A stretch of 64,000 nucleotides of DNA from Catenulispora rubra (GTDB lineage Bacteria > Actinomycetota > Actinomycetes > Streptomycetales > Catenulisporaceae): positions 1 through 64,000 of the forward strand of contig NZ_JAACYW010000011.1 in the NCBI RefSeq assembly GCF_015356825.1. Direction: 5' to 3'. The notes beneath the pieces were generated by a model. It was not told the origin of the DNA. It made no database searches and was given only the letters and a program-made list of their open reading frames with translations. This document shows, piece by piece, positions 17,138 through 25,976 of the stretch. The position numbers and the translations under genes were made by a program. Within the stretch, counting starts at the first letter, position 1. The number at the start of each line of letters is the position of its first letter.

Positions 17138-17959
17138 GTGAACCAGGATCAAGCCGATACAGTGCGCGCCGCCCGCCGGATGTCCTTCAACGCCAATGCG
17201 GACGTGTACCAACGCGGCCGCCCGCCCTACCCCGCCGCGGTCTTCGACCTGCTCGCTGAGCGCTGCGGGTTGGGGCCGGGGTCGCGGGTCCTGGAGATCG
17301 GGGCCGGCTCGGGGCTGGCGACCGGGGTGTTGTTGGCGGCTGGTGCGCGGGTGGTCGCGGTCGAGCCGGGTGAAAGGCTCGCGGCGCTTCTGGTCGGCGA
17401 GCATGGCTGCGATCGGCTGGAAGTCTGCGTCTCCGACTTCGAGACCGCCGATCTGTCCGGCGAGTTCGACCTGGCCGTTGCCGCGACCGCGTTGCACTGG
17501 GTCGATCCGGTCACCTCGACCGAGCGGATCGGGCGGCTCGTCCGTCCGGGCGGCTGGTTGGCGGCGTGGTGGAACGAGTTCGGCGACGCCCGGCGCCCGA
17601 CGCTCTTCCGCGACCGGCTCGATGCGGTCTACCACGACCTGCTGCCCGGCGAGACGGGCTACCGCGACAGCCGCTCGCAGGCGCTGGACACCGATCGGTG
17701 GCGCAGGCAGCTGACCGCCGGCGGCTTCTTCGGCGACGTGTCCGTCGAGATCATCGAATGGCAGCAGACCCTGACCCCGCAGACCGCGCGGGACCAGTGG
17801 TCGACGTTCCCGAACATCGCCGAGCTCGCGCCGTCGGACCGGGAGCAGTTCCTGACACGCCTGGGCTCGATCATCGACGAGCTCGGCGGCCATGTCGACG
17901 ATCCCCGCCTGACCATCGTCTACACCGCGCGCCGCGCCGGACGACCGGACGTCATCTGA
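17138..17959 (+). CDS. Class I SAM-dependent methyltransferase
   Basis: The 273-residue protein has motif I VLEIGAGSGLATG (SAM-binding glycine loop), the acidic end of beta-2 (VVAVEPGERL), and the post-motif region ALHWVDPVTSTERIGRLVRPGG typical of methyltransferase type 11/12 proteins. Substrate unknown. The start is GTG 17138; the ribosome site is weak, and ATG 17180 (MSFNANADVYQRGRPPYP) is a possible shorter start at the family's conserved beginning. It stands alone. Confidence 0.8.
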   Translation: MNQDQADTVRAARRMSFNANADVYQRGRPPYPAAVFDLLAERCGLGPGSRVLEIGAGSGLATGVLLAAGARVVAVEPGERLAALLVGEHGCDRLEVCVSDFETADLSGEFDLAVAATALHWVDPVTSTERIGRLVRPGGWLAAWWNEFGDARRPTLFRDRLDAVYHDLLPGETGYRDSRSQALDTDRWRRQLTAGGFFGDVSVEIIEWQQTLTPQTARDQWSTFPNIAELAPSDREQFLTRLGSIIDELGGHVDDPRLTIVYTARRAGRPDVI

Positions 17960-17993
17960 CGGAAGCCATGCCCGATCACCCGCTTTAGCGTGA

Positions 17994-18101
17994 ACAGAGC
18001 GCCGCCGGCGCCACCTCGGCGAGGAGTACGGGACCTGGGGCGGCACGACCGACCAGGAGCGCATCGCGGACCTGCGACGGCCCCGCGACGTCCGTCGCTA
18101 A
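17994..18101 (+). pseudogene. Remnant of the C-terminus of a WhiB-like regulator
   Basis: An open stretch ending in TAA 18099-18101 reads EEYGTWGGTTDQERIADLRR near its end. The G-x-WGG turn followed by (T/E)xxER and a basic tail is the hallmark C-terminus of Wbl iron-sulfur regulators. The cysteine-bearing N-terminal part is absent and a TGA lies just upstream, so this is a fragment. It overlaps the end of the convergent thioesterase gene by four bases. Confidence 0.55.
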
Positions 18102-18886
18102 GCCAGAGGCCGGACAGTGAGGATCTGTTCAGCGTGCCCAACAGGCCCCGAGGCGTCATGCAGCACGGTCGACGTGACGCCTTGACCCGTCGGCCCGAAC
18201 GTCACCGTCGTGTCCAGCCCGGTCCACCGCCCCTCGGGCTGGCGATGCAAGTGGATCGTCAGATCGACGTTGGGAAACATCCACTCCGTCGGCGGCCGCC
18301 ACACCGCGATGCCGTTCGCTGTGTCGACCAGTGCGACGAACGCCGCGAGCGGGCTCACGGTCTGTCCCGCGACGAGGTCGAGATCGGTGCTGATCCACGC
18401 GGTGGTGCGACCCGGCGTGGGAGGCGCCACCGGACGGACGTCCAGCGAAGCGATGTAGCCGCCGGGCCACACGTCCGTCATCGGCCACGAAGCCAGCTTC
18501 TCCGGCGGTGTGAGGACGCCGCCGCCCCCGCTCCCGGCCACCGCCGAAGTGTCGCCCGAACTCAGCAGCCAAGCCCGTGCCCGAACCACCGCCCGACCGC
18601 CGATCACCATGACCGCTTCGACCAACTCGATCGTGCGCCCCGGCCGCAGCGTCTCCACTCGGATCTCGCACTCGTCGAGAGCGAGCCGCCCGAGGATGTC
18701 GAAGCTGATCCGGGACAGCACCAGCTTCTCGCCCGGCCGCCCGGCCACGTACTCGTCGATGGCGTGGACGATGAGCCCACCGAGCGGGCTGAAGTGCTGC
18801 TCCGCGGGATCCCACGCGCCGCCCGCGTGCGACGTCGGCTTGTAGCAGTGCTCGCCGGCCGGTTCGTAGTAGCTGCCGATGTTCAT
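18098..18886 (-). CDS. Thioesterase-family protein (double hot-dog, TesB-like)
   Basis: The 262-residue protein resembles acyl-CoA thioesterase family proteins with two hot-dog folds: an N-terminal half with GGAWDPAEQHFSPLGGLIVHAIDEY and a C-terminal half with SPLAAFVALVDTANGIAVW and a final HAEQILTVRPLA. Such proteins hydrolyse acyl-CoA esters; the physiological substrate is unknown. It starts at ATG 18886 with GGGAGA about ten bases upstream. The response regulator gene ends 21 bp away on the same strand, but cotranscription is not evident from function. Confidence 0.7.
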   Translation of the reverse strand: MNIGSYYEPAGEHCYKPTSHAGGAWDPAEQHFSPLGGLIVHAIDEYVAGRPGEKLVLSRISFDILGRLALDECEIRVETLRPGRTIELVEAVMVIGGRAVVRARAWLLSSGDTSAVAGSGGGGVLTPPEKLASWPMTDVWPGGYIASLDVRPVAPPTPGRTTAWISTDLDLVAGQTVSPLAAFVALVDTANGIAVWRPPTEWMFPNVDLTIHLHRQPEGRWTGLDTTVTFGPTGQGVTSTVLHDASGPVGHAEQILTVRPLA

Positions 18887-18906
18887 GAGCCATAGTCTCC
18901 CGGGCC

Positions 18907-19509
18907 CTACAGCCAGTCGTGCTCCCGGGCGTACCGTGCCGCCTCATGCCGCGTCCGCGTCTGGGTCTTCTGCATGGCGTTCGACAGGTAGTTCCGCACC
19001 GTCCCCTCGGCCAGATGCAGCCGCGCGGCGATGTCCGCGACCGAGAACCCCTCCCGCGTCGCCCGCAGGACGTCGATCTCGCGGTCGGTGAGCGGGCAGT
19101 CGTCGACGACGGCCAGCGCCGAGACGTCCGGGTCGATCCAGCGCCGGCCTTCGTGCAGCGTCTTGATGACCGACGTGATGTGCGCGGGTTCCGCCGACTT
19201 GCTGACGAAGCCCTGCACGCCGAGCTTCAGGGCCTTGCGCAACACCCCGGGCCGCGCGTGCCGGGTCAGCATGAGGATCACCTGCTCCGGCCGCACGCGA
19301 CGGATCTCGGCGACCGCCTCCAGCCCGTCCACATTGGGCATCTCCAGGTCGATGACGAGCACGTCGGGCCGGTGCTCCAACGTGGCCCGCACCGCCGACT
19401 CGCCGTCCTGCGCTTCGGCGAGCACGGTGATCTCGCCTTCGAGCGGCAGCAAAGAAGCCAGCGCCTTGCGAAGAAGTACCTCGTCGTCGGCGAGCACCAC
19501 GGTGGTCAT
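18907..19509 (-). CDS. NarL/FixJ-type response regulator
   Basis: The 200-residue protein has a receiver domain (acidic pocket DDE at residues 8-10, phospho-acceptor D54 in VLVIDLEMPN) and a C-terminal LuxR-type helix-turn-helix (LTDREIDVLRATREGFSVADIAARLHLAEGTVRNY). ATG 19509 is chosen because AGGAGG lies seven bases before it. It directly follows, on the same strand, a histidine kinase that has lost its sensor part, so the pair was once a drug- or stress-responsive two-component system next to an ABC exporter. With a truncated kinase its activation is doubtful. Confidence 0.88.
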   Translation of the reverse strand: MTTVVLADDEVLLRKALASLLPLEGEITVLAEAQDGESAVRATLEHRPDVLVIDLEMPNVDGLEAVAEIRRVRPEQVILMLTRHARPGVLRKALKLGVQGFVSKSAEPAHITSVIKTLHEGRRWIDPDVSALAVVDDCPLTDREIDVLRATREGFSVADIAARLHLAEGTVRNYLSNAMQKTQTRTRHEAARYAREHDWL

Positions 19510-19540
19510 CGCTGCGTCCTCCTGTGCTGTCATGACGCGC

Positions 19541-20287
19541 TCACGACGCGCTCCCGGAAACGAAGCCGGGGAACGCTGCCGCCGTCAGGAAGCGCCCGTC
19601 CTTCTGTTCCACCGTCAGCTCGCCACCGTTGTCGGCCAGTCGTTGCCCCAGGATGGAGAGCCCGCCGAGTTCCGGCAGCGGCGTGTCCGGCGCGCCGTCG
19701 TTCGCGATGGCGATGCTTGACCGCGCCAGCGTGATCTGCACGCGGCTGGCTTGAGCGTGCCGCAGGATGTTGGTCGTCGTCTCGCGCAGGACCTGGCCCA
19801 GCAGCTCGCTGGCCCGCGTGTCCACCTCGGCTTCGCGCTCGACGCGCACGTGGATCCCCGCCGCCTCGAAGAGGTTCTTCGCGTTCTCCAACTCGCTGGA
19901 GAGGTTGAGCCGCCGCTGCGCGTAGGCGAGTTCCTTGGTCTGGGCGATGGTGTCGCCGACCAGTGTGTGCATCTCCAGCAGTTCCTCGCGGACGCGCTCG
20001 GGATCGCTGTCCAGCAGCTTCTCGGCCAGCGCGATCTTGAGCTTCACCACGTGCAGCGTGTGGCCCTGGATGTCGTGCAGATCGCTGGCGAACCGCATGC
20101 GCTCCCGGACCACGGCCAGCTCCGCCTCGCGCTCCCGGGACTGTTCGAGCTCTGCGATCAGGTCGTAGATCCGCTGGCTGGCGAACATCAGGCCGGTCAC
20201 CACGACCACCACGGCCGTCGGGATGACGAGGTACTGGAGCACACCAGGGCCGACTGCACCGGGAGGGCACGGTCTCGGAGCTGACAC
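19541..20287 (-). pseudogene. Sensor histidine kinase truncated at its 5' end
   Basis: The readable part has one transmembrane helix (about residues 18-37), a HisKA_3 dimerisation domain with phospho-acceptor H71 in DLHDIQGH, and an HATPase region (N-box like TTTNILRHAQA). Kinases of this NarL-partner class normally carry four to six transmembrane helices, so most of the sensor is gone. The first 15 or so residues of the open frame (MSAPRPCPPGAVGPG) overlap coding sequence of a truncated ABC ATPase on the other strand and are probably not native. Catalytic motifs remain, so a soluble-like kinase might survive if expressed. Confidence 0.65.
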
Positions 20288-20535
20288 GGACGCTTCCAGC
20301 CACCATCAGCTTCGGTCTCCCGGACCTCGCCCCGGCGTCGCCGCTGCCATCGCCACTGCCACTGCCGGCGAAGCGCGAGCCCAACGGCACGTTCCTCATC
20401 GAGACGTTCGGCCTGCAGAAGGATCTCCACACCCTGCTCGACTGGGCTGCGGCGAACGCGATGGAACTGCGAGACCTACAGGCCGGGCCAACCCGGCTCG
20501 ACGACGTGTTCCGCGCCATGAGCCATGCCGGTTAG
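20254..20535 (+). pseudogene. C-terminal remnant of a DrrA-type ABC transporter ATPase
   Basis: The frame from about 20254 to TAG 20533-20535 reads REGTVSELTRTLPATISFGL at its beginning and ends with TRLDDVFRAMSHAG. These match the end of drug-exporter ATPases, where an ExGxxxEL turn precedes a regulatory tail ending LDDVF. All nucleotide-binding motifs are missing, and the frame meets a TGA at 20224. It sits 48 bp before the ABC-2 permease gene, its natural partner. Confidence 0.75.
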
Positions 20536-20583
20536 CGCACCGCTTTCCCTACTTTCTCAGCCCCTTCAGAACAGGACCTCCCC

Positions 20584-21303
20584 ATGCTTCCGATCGCCCG
20601 CGGCGAGCTGATCCAGATCTTCCGGAACCGTCTGGTTCTGGTGACCAGCCTCGTCCTGCCGATCGCGTTCGGCGCGATGTTCGTCGGCCTGCACAAGACC
20701 TTCCAGCGCATCGCGAGCCTCGGCTACATCGCGGCGATGGTGATGTTCTTCGTCGTCACGATCGGGCTCTACACCACCACGGTCACCACCCTGGCCGCGC
20801 GCCGCCAGAACCTCTTCCTGAAGCGCCTGCGGTCCACGGCGACCGGCGACGGCAGCATCCTGTCCGGCCTGCTGCTCCCGATCGTCGTCATCGCGCTCAT
20901 CCAGGTCGCGGCGATCCTTGCGGTGCTGGCCGTGGTGGCCGGCCGGCCGAGCGACGTCGTCCTGCTGGTCGCGGCGGTCCTCGCCGCCGTGGCCATGATG
21001 CTCGGCCTGGGCCTGGCCACCGCAGGACGTACGAACTCGCCCGAGCACGCGCAGGTCACGACGATGCCGGTGATGATCGGCGTCCTGTCCGTGGCCGGCT
21101 GGGTCGGCGCCACCGGCACCCACAAGCTCGCGCTGCTCAAGCGCCTGCTCCCCGGCGGCTCAGCGACCGAACTGGTCCTCAGCGCCTGGAACGGCGGCGT
21201 CGCGGTGCGCGACTCGCTGATCCTGTTCGCGCCGACGCTCGCCTGGGTGGTCGTCGCCGTCGCGCTGGCCGGCCGCATGTTCAAGTGGGAGCCGCGCCGG
21301 TAG
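20584..21303 (+). CDS. ABC-2 type transporter permease
   Basis: The 239-residue protein has six predicted transmembrane helices and the ABC-2 layout (cytoplasmic start ARGELIQIFRNR, SILSGLLLPIVVIALIQ, terminal AWVVVAVALAGRMFKWEPRR). It would form an exporter with the ATPase whose 3' remnant lies immediately upstream, so in this state it lacks its partner unless another ATPase serves. The start is ATG 20584; the upstream ribosome site (AGGACC) is modest. Confidence 0.8.
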   Translation: MLPIARGELIQIFRNRLVLVTSLVLPIAFGAMFVGLHKTFQRIASLGYIAAMVMFFVVTIGLYTTTVTTLAARRQNLFLKRLRSTATGDGSILSGLLLPIVVIALIQVAAILAVLAVVAGRPSDVVLLVAAVLAAVAMMLGLGLATAGRTNSPEHAQVTTMPVMIGVLSVAGWVGATGTHKLALLKRLLPGGSATELVLSAWNGGVAVRDSLILFAPTLAWVVVAVALAGRMFKWEPRR

Positions 21304-21346
21304 CCAGCCAGCTCGACACGGCCATCTGTGATGTCCTCGCGCAGTA

Positions 21347-21380
21347 GCGGGCCCGCGAGCCGTCAGGCTCGCGAACCCGC
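21347..21380. terminator. Bidirectional hairpin between ABC permease and CBM6 enzyme
   Basis: GCGAGCC (21355-21361) and GGCTCGC (21366-21372) pair around GTCA, extended by outer GCGGG/CCCGC arms. It is located between convergent genes. Confidence 0.65.
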
Positions 21381-21416
21381 CACGATCAAGCAGATTCAGC
21401 TGTCATTCAGCCGGCA

Positions 21417-24197
21417 TCACGGATAGCTGGTCACATCCACCGCCGACGTGTTGCTCGGGGTCGGACCGCCGACGCCGTTGATCACGTTCGCGATCGATCC
21501 GGCGTTGGTGATCGAGACCGTCACCAGGTCGTGCCAGCCGGCGCCGGAGGCCTCCGAGGTGAAGGCGTTGTCCGACACGATGCTGTTGTTCGTGCTGAAG
21601 AAGCAGTAGACACCGAGGCCGTAGCCCTGGAATCCGGTGGCCGAGCCGGACACGTCGAACGAGGGGTACCCGCGGGCCCCGTTGTCCGACCACGAGCCCT
21701 GATTCGGCACGTCGTACGGCATCTCGCTCTGGTAGAAGTAGTCCCGCCCGCCGCTGCCGTTCCACTGCGTCTGGACCGCCTGGTAGTGCTCGACGGCCAA
21801 GCCGTACATGGAGACGTTGGCGCCGTTGACCACCAGACCGTTGGCGGCGGTGTTGGTGTTCCAGCCGACGGTTCCGCCGTTGCCGTGGTCGGCGCGCCAC
21901 AACCACAGGTCGTCGCCGATCACGTTGGAGCTGTTGACCACCACGGTCTGCGTCGCCCGGCCGACCGTCGCGCCGCCGATGCGGGCGAACACGTCGGACA
22001 GCACGGTCGGGTCGCTCGCGTGGCCCGCGCTCGAACCGGACGGCCCGATCTGCACCAGCACCTGGGAGTTCGTGGTGCCGGCGTCGAACATGAGCCCGCC
22101 GATGTGGACGCCGTCGACGTCCGAGGTGGACAGGATCGTGTTGCCGCCGTTCGACACCAGCGTGGCCAGGCCCAGTCCGAGCACGACGGTGTCCGGCCGG
22201 GTCACGTTGATGGTGCCGTTGACCTGGTAGATGCCCGGCGTGAACAGCAGGTTCTTGCCCGAGGCGAGCGCGGAGTTGATCGTCGCCACGCTGTCGCCGG
22301 GCTTCGCGATGTAGAAGGAGCTGATCGGCAGCGAGCTGCCGGGGGTGTTGCCGTTGCTCCAGCTCGTGCCCGACCGGTTGGCCTGGTTGCCCGGCACGAA
22401 CACGTTGTAGTTCCCGGAGCCGTCGACGTACAGGTACGGCTTCTCCGAGATCGTGGGCGTGGTCCCGACCGAGGTGTCCGGCGGGCTCGGGAAGCTGGTG
22501 CCCGGCACGCCGGTCGAACCGGTGAACACCATGTTCCAGTTCGCGCCGCTCCAGCTGCCGAACTGGTCGTTCCGGGACATGTACTGCTGCTGGCTGCCGG
22601 AGTTCACCTGACCGGTGACGACCGAGTCGCCGACGAAGCCGCCGGAGGAGTAGCCGTTGAGCGACAGCTCCAGGTTGCCGTTGATGTTCATCCGGCGCAG
22701 GGGAGTGGCCTGCGAGGTCGCCCACACGGTGTCGCCGGAGGACGGACTGTCGGTCAGGTTCTCGGCGTCGCGCCAGAAGTTGATGGTCGCGTTGCCGCCG
22801 TTCCAGTTCGCGTCCGCGTGCACCCCGCCGCCGTTGATGGTGGTCTGCGTCGGGGACTGCCCGAGGCCGAGCACCTGGGTGTAGAAGCCGACCGGCACGT
22901 CCACGTTGTACGTGCCCGGCTTGAACAGCAGGGCGTAGCGGCCGGTGCCCATCTCGCTGCTCTGCTGCGAGTTGAAGACCGAGTTGATCTGGTTCTGGAT
23001 CGTCGAGGACGACATCGACGGGTCGAAGACGAACACGTTCGGCCCGAAGTCCGGCGTGCCGCCGCAGCTGGTCCCGCAGCCGCCGGCCGCGACCGTCAGG
23101 TCGTTGATGTTCCAGCCGCCGTTGTCCTGGAAGATCGTCAGGGTCTGCCGGCCGGCCGGCAGCGTGACGCTCGCCGACACGGTGGTCCAGTTCTGCCAGC
23201 CGCCGGTCGCCGGGACGTCGATGTTCCCGGAGAGGTTCGTGCCCGCGCTGTCGGCGATGTGCAGGCCGTCGGTCACGGCGTTCGGCGCGGCCAGTCGCAA
23301 CCCGACCGAGTACGTGCCCGCGGATGCGACGTTGACCGTGTACTTGAACCACTGTCCGCTCGCGGTCCAGCCGACGTCGTATCCGCCGCCGGTGTCCGTG
23401 GTCGCTTCGAGGTCGACGCCGTCGGTGCGGTAGCTGTTGGCCGATCCGTTGGTGCCGGCGACGCTGTAGGCCACGCCCTGGCCGCCGGTGTCGTAGTTCT
23501 CGGCCTGGAGCGTGCCGGGCAGCGCTGCGGGAGTCCCGCCGTAGGGGCCTTCACCGCTCGCTGTGCCGGCGAAGGAGAAGCTGTTGAGGTTCCAGCCGCC
23601 GTTGTCCTGGTACACGGTCAGCGTCTGCTGCCCGGCCGGGAGCGTGACGCTGGTCGTCACGGTGGTCCAGGTCTGCCAGCCGCCGGTGGCCGGCACGTTC
23701 ACCGCGCCCGACAGGTTCGTCCCGGCGGCGTTGGCGATGTGCAGGCCGCCGGTCACGCCGTTCGGCGAGGCGAGTCTGAGGCTCACCGTGTAGGTCCCGG
23801 CCGAGGCGGCCTTCACGGTGTAGTCGAACCACTGGCCGGCCGCGGTCCAGCCGACGTCGTATCCGCCGCCGGTGTCCGTGGTCGCTTCGAGGTCGACGCC
23901 GTCGGTGCGGTAGCTGTTGGCCGATCCGTTGGTGCTGGCGATGTTGTAGGCCACGCCTTGGCCGCCGGTGTCGTAGTTCTCGGCCTGAACCGTGCCGGGA
24001 ACCGCGGCAGCCGTCCCGCCGAAGGGGCCGCTGCCCACCGCGTGCGCGACGGACGGCGCGCCCGTCAACGCCAGCGCTGAGATCATCGCCAGGCCGAGGG
24101 CCGCGCGTCCGGCACCGCCGGTCCGACTCGCCCCGCCGGCCCGATGCCGGTTCGCAGGGCCGCGCGCGAACAGTCGCGTGATGCGCAAGTGTCTCAT
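21417..24197 (-). CDS. Secreted two-CBM6 right-handed beta-helix polysaccharidase-like protein
   Basis: The 926-residue protein starts at ATG 24197 after GGGAGA. A long signal peptide ends near VAHA (about residue 54). Two CBM6-type modules follow, each beginning with a GTVQAENYDTGG- or GTLQAENYDTGG-like strand and ending with a DNGGWN motif. The C-terminal 550 residues contain a pectate-lyase-like start (NVFVFDPSMSSSTIQNQINS, LLFKPGTYNVDVPVGFYTQV) and a second coil set, the layout seen in GH55 and related glucanase families. I cannot name the substrate. It is annotated 'adenylyl cyclase' in some genomes (recollection), which the sequence does not support. Confidence 0.7.
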   Translation of the reverse strand: MRHLRITRLFARGPANRHRAGGASRTGGAGRAALGLAMISALALTGAPSVAHAVGSGPFGGTAAAVPGTVQAENYDTGGQGVAYNIASTNGSANSYRTDGVDLEATTDTGGGYDVGWTAAGQWFDYTVKAASAGTYTVSLRLASPNGVTGGLHIANAAGTNLSGAVNVPATGGWQTWTTVTTSVTLPAGQQTLTVYQDNGGWNLNSFSFAGTASGEGPYGGTPAALPGTLQAENYDTGGQGVAYSVAGTNGSANSYRTDGVDLEATTDTGGGYDVGWTASGQWFKYTVNVASAGTYSVGLRLAAPNAVTDGLHIADSAGTNLSGNIDVPATGGWQNWTTVSASVTLPAGRQTLTIFQDNGGWNINDLTVAAGGCGTSCGGTPDFGPNVFVFDPSMSSSTIQNQINSVFNSQQSSEMGTGRYALLFKPGTYNVDVPVGFYTQVLGLGQSPTQTTINGGGVHADANWNGGNATINFWRDAENLTDSPSSGDTVWATSQATPLRRMNINGNLELSLNGYSSGGFVGDSVVTGQVNSGSQQQYMSRNDQFGSWSGANWNMVFTGSTGVPGTSFPSPPDTSVGTTPTISEKPYLYVDGSGNYNVFVPGNQANRSGTSWSNGNTPGSSLPISSFYIAKPGDSVATINSALASGKNLLFTPGIYQVNGTINVTRPDTVVLGLGLATLVSNGGNTILSTSDVDGVHIGGLMFDAGTTNSQVLVQIGPSGSSAGHASDPTVLSDVFARIGGATVGRATQTVVVNSSNVIGDDLWLWRADHGNGGTVGWNTNTAANGLVVNGANVSMYGLAVEHYQAVQTQWNGSGGRDYFYQSEMPYDVPNQGSWSDNGARGYPSFDVSGSATGFQGYGLGVYCFFSTNNSIVSDNAFTSEASGAGWHDLVTVSITNAGSIANVINGVGGPTPSNTSAVDVTSYP
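23361..23455 (-). repeat. 95-bp exact repeat between the two CBM6 modules
   Basis: 23361-23455 is identical to 23841-23935, exactly 480 bp (160 codons) away; similarity continues at lower identity to about 23507/23987. This shows recent duplication or gene conversion of the CBM6 module. Confidence 0.85.
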
Positions 24198-24820
24198 CTT
24201 CTCCCGCCTTGTACTGGTTTGTCCTTCAGGGGGTGGAGCAGGCTGAGATCGCCACGTGGCTTGAGGGAGAGACGGGCCGGCACACGGCACCCACGCGCAG
24301 GAGCGCTGGGCATCACCGGCCGCACCCGATGACAGACTTGTTTCACACCGTGAGCAAGCCCTTATTTCACGACGTGATTGAACTCGTGTTCCGGGGGCTC
24401 GTCAAGATGTCGTCCACACCGGAGCCACACCCGTTGAGGAGACCTTGAGCAACGCATGACACTGCGTCATGCTGCGATCAGCGCCGAGGCACCTGCGGGA
24501 GATGGCGTGGGAGCGTGCCGCGACCCGAAGCAACACGCGTGTCTCAGCGAACTCACTGCGAACTCACTGCGAATTCCAGCGAGATCGTGAGTATCGGCAC
24601 GGCTCCCGACGAGTGAGGCGCGACTCTCGTGAACCCTGACAAACCACCCCGCTGAGCGGCCGCGATCGACCGGTCCCGACCCCGGGTCACCGGCCCTCCG
24701 GGGCGTATTGCTCCCTTTTCGTGATCAGAGTGGCCGCCGCGACGGCGTACTGTCGTGATGTCGGTACGGCTCGACCACTCGGTCAGGGGCCGGCCGTCAC
24801 CCCACAGGAGGCTCCAGACG
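24198..24820. promoter_or_regulatory. Long divergent promoter region of the CBM6 enzyme and rbpA
   Basis: No gene is supported in this 620-bp gap. It holds an inverted repeat GCATGAC-ACTGC-GTCATGC (24454-24472) and three tandem 11-bp units beginning GCGAACTCACT (24547, 24558; third degenerate at 24569). These are plausible operator elements for one of the flanking genes. AGGAGG before ATG 24821 fixes the rbpA start. Confidence 0.45.
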
Positions 24821-25156
24821 ATGGCTCGAAGCAGCGGCATCCGTGGCAGCAGGATCGGCGCGGGACCGATGGGTGAGTCCGAACGCGGCAACACGGTCGA
24901 GCAGGTCACCGTGACTTTCTGGTGCGCCAGCGGCCACGTGACGCGCCCGGTCTTCGCGGTCACGGCGACGGTACCGGAGACCTGGGAGTGCCAGGCCTGC
25001 GGTCAGCCCGCCGGCCCGGACCCCGAGAACCCGCCGAGCGCCGCGCTGGCGGCCCCCTTCAAGAGTCACCTGGAGTACGTCCGCGAGCGGCGCACCGACG
25101 CCGACGCGGAGATCCTGTTGGCCGAGGCTTTGTCGAAGCTCCGCGGGGGTTCGTGA
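24821..25156 (+). CDS. rbpA: RNA polymerase-binding protein RbpA
   Basis: The 111-residue protein matches RbpA along its length: IRGSRIGAGPMGESERG (the sigma-binding basic linker region), the core TFWCASGHVTRPVFA and WECQACGQPAGPDPENPP, and the conserved end YVRERRTDADAEILLAEALSKLRG. RbpA binds group I/II sigma factors and stabilises the open promoter complex in Actinomycetota only. The start at ATG 24821 is set by AGGAGG ten bases upstream; a longer frame from 24755 lacks family similarity. The gene is monocistronic and ends before a strong terminator. Confidence 0.92.
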   Translation: MARSSGIRGSRIGAGPMGESERGNTVEQVTVTFWCASGHVTRPVFAVTATVPETWECQACGQPAGPDPENPPSAALAAPFKSHLEYVRERRTDADAEILLAEALSKLRGGS

Positions 25157-25222
25157 GCTGAGCCCGGCGGGTGCCGTGGCAGGCGCCCGAGACGAGACCC
25201 GAGACACGATCCGAGACGTGCA

Positions 25223-25254
25223 CAGCCCCCTGACCGATCCTGGTCAGGGGGCTG
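25223..25254. terminator. Terminator after rbpA
   Basis: Perfect 13-bp arms (25223-25235 and 25242-25254) around GATCCT, between rbpA and the convergent membrane-protein gene. It can serve both strands. Confidence 0.85.
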
Positions 25255-25277
25255 ATTCTGGTGCTCCGACTGAGAAC

Positions 25278-25907
25278 TTATTCGCAGATCGTCGCTTCCG
25301 GTCCGGATACCGATCCTGACGTCGGAGCCGCCGTGGCCGACGCCACGGCCGTCTCCCCCGAGAAGAACAACGGGATCCGGTACAGCGCCGGAGGCTCGCC
25401 CGGAAGCCCGAGCTCGTGCCAGCGCCGCGAAACGAAGAGCCGGACCAGCCTGCGCGCCCGGGCCAGCAGGAACAGCGCGAGCGGCACCTCGACGAACGCC
25501 GCCGAGGCCAGGCTGCCCCACACGTCGGACGTGCCCCAGTCCAGCACTATGTCGAACCACGCGTCGCACAGCAGCAGCGTCGCCGTGAACACCGCCAGCA
25601 TGATGACGATCTGCCGTCCGAGCATGGCCGCCACCATCGTCCCGGTCAGGGCGAGCAGCAGCAGGATGTCGAAGCCGACCCACGCGGCGGACCACGCTTT
25701 CGAGCGGTAGCCGGTCGGCATGGAGATCGCCAGGTAGACGATCCAGGCGCCCAGGCCGGCAGAGCAGGCCACGAGCACCGTCAGCATGCGCGAGCGCAAC
25801 CGCTTCACACGGTGCGGCGCGGTGCCGAGTTCGCGGGCCGCGTCGAGGATGGCCGCGGTCGGTCCGGTGGTCTTGGAATGAGTAGGAGCCTGCAACGTCG
25901 TGTGCAT
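25278..25907 (-). CDS. Four-helix integral membrane protein of unknown function
   Basis: The 209-residue protein starts at ATG 25907 behind GGGGGAG. It has a short basic cytoplasmic N-terminus and about four transmembrane helices between residues 40 and 155 (MLTVLVACSAGLGAWIVYLA, FDILLLLALTGTMVAAML, VIMLAVFTATLLLCDAWFD, FVEVPLALFLLARA), then a charged tail (RRLVRLFVSRRWHEL). Similar actinobacterial proteins are uncharacterised. It lies 69 bp after the MFS gene end on the same strand but is preceded by its own ribosome site; a link to the pump is not shown. Confidence 0.6.
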   Translation of the reverse strand: MHTTLQAPTHSKTTGPTAAILDAARELGTAPHRVKRLRSRMLTVLVACSAGLGAWIVYLAISMPTGYRSKAWSAAWVGFDILLLLALTGTMVAAMLGRQIVIMLAVFTATLLLCDAWFDIVLDWGTSDVWGSLASAAFVEVPLALFLLARARRLVRLFVSRRWHELGLPGEPPALYRIPLFFSGETAVASATAAPTSGSVSGPEATICE

Positions 25908-25976
25908 GTCGATCTCCCCCACTGCCGGCCGCGGCGGGGGTGGTGCCGCGGCCGGGCAGTTCGTGCTGTGCGGGTG

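Noticed and set aside
21531..24080. An 849-codon plus-strand frame opposite the CBM6 enzyme
   Set aside because: Shadow of the minus-strand gene, whose signal peptide, CBM6 motifs and start are clear.
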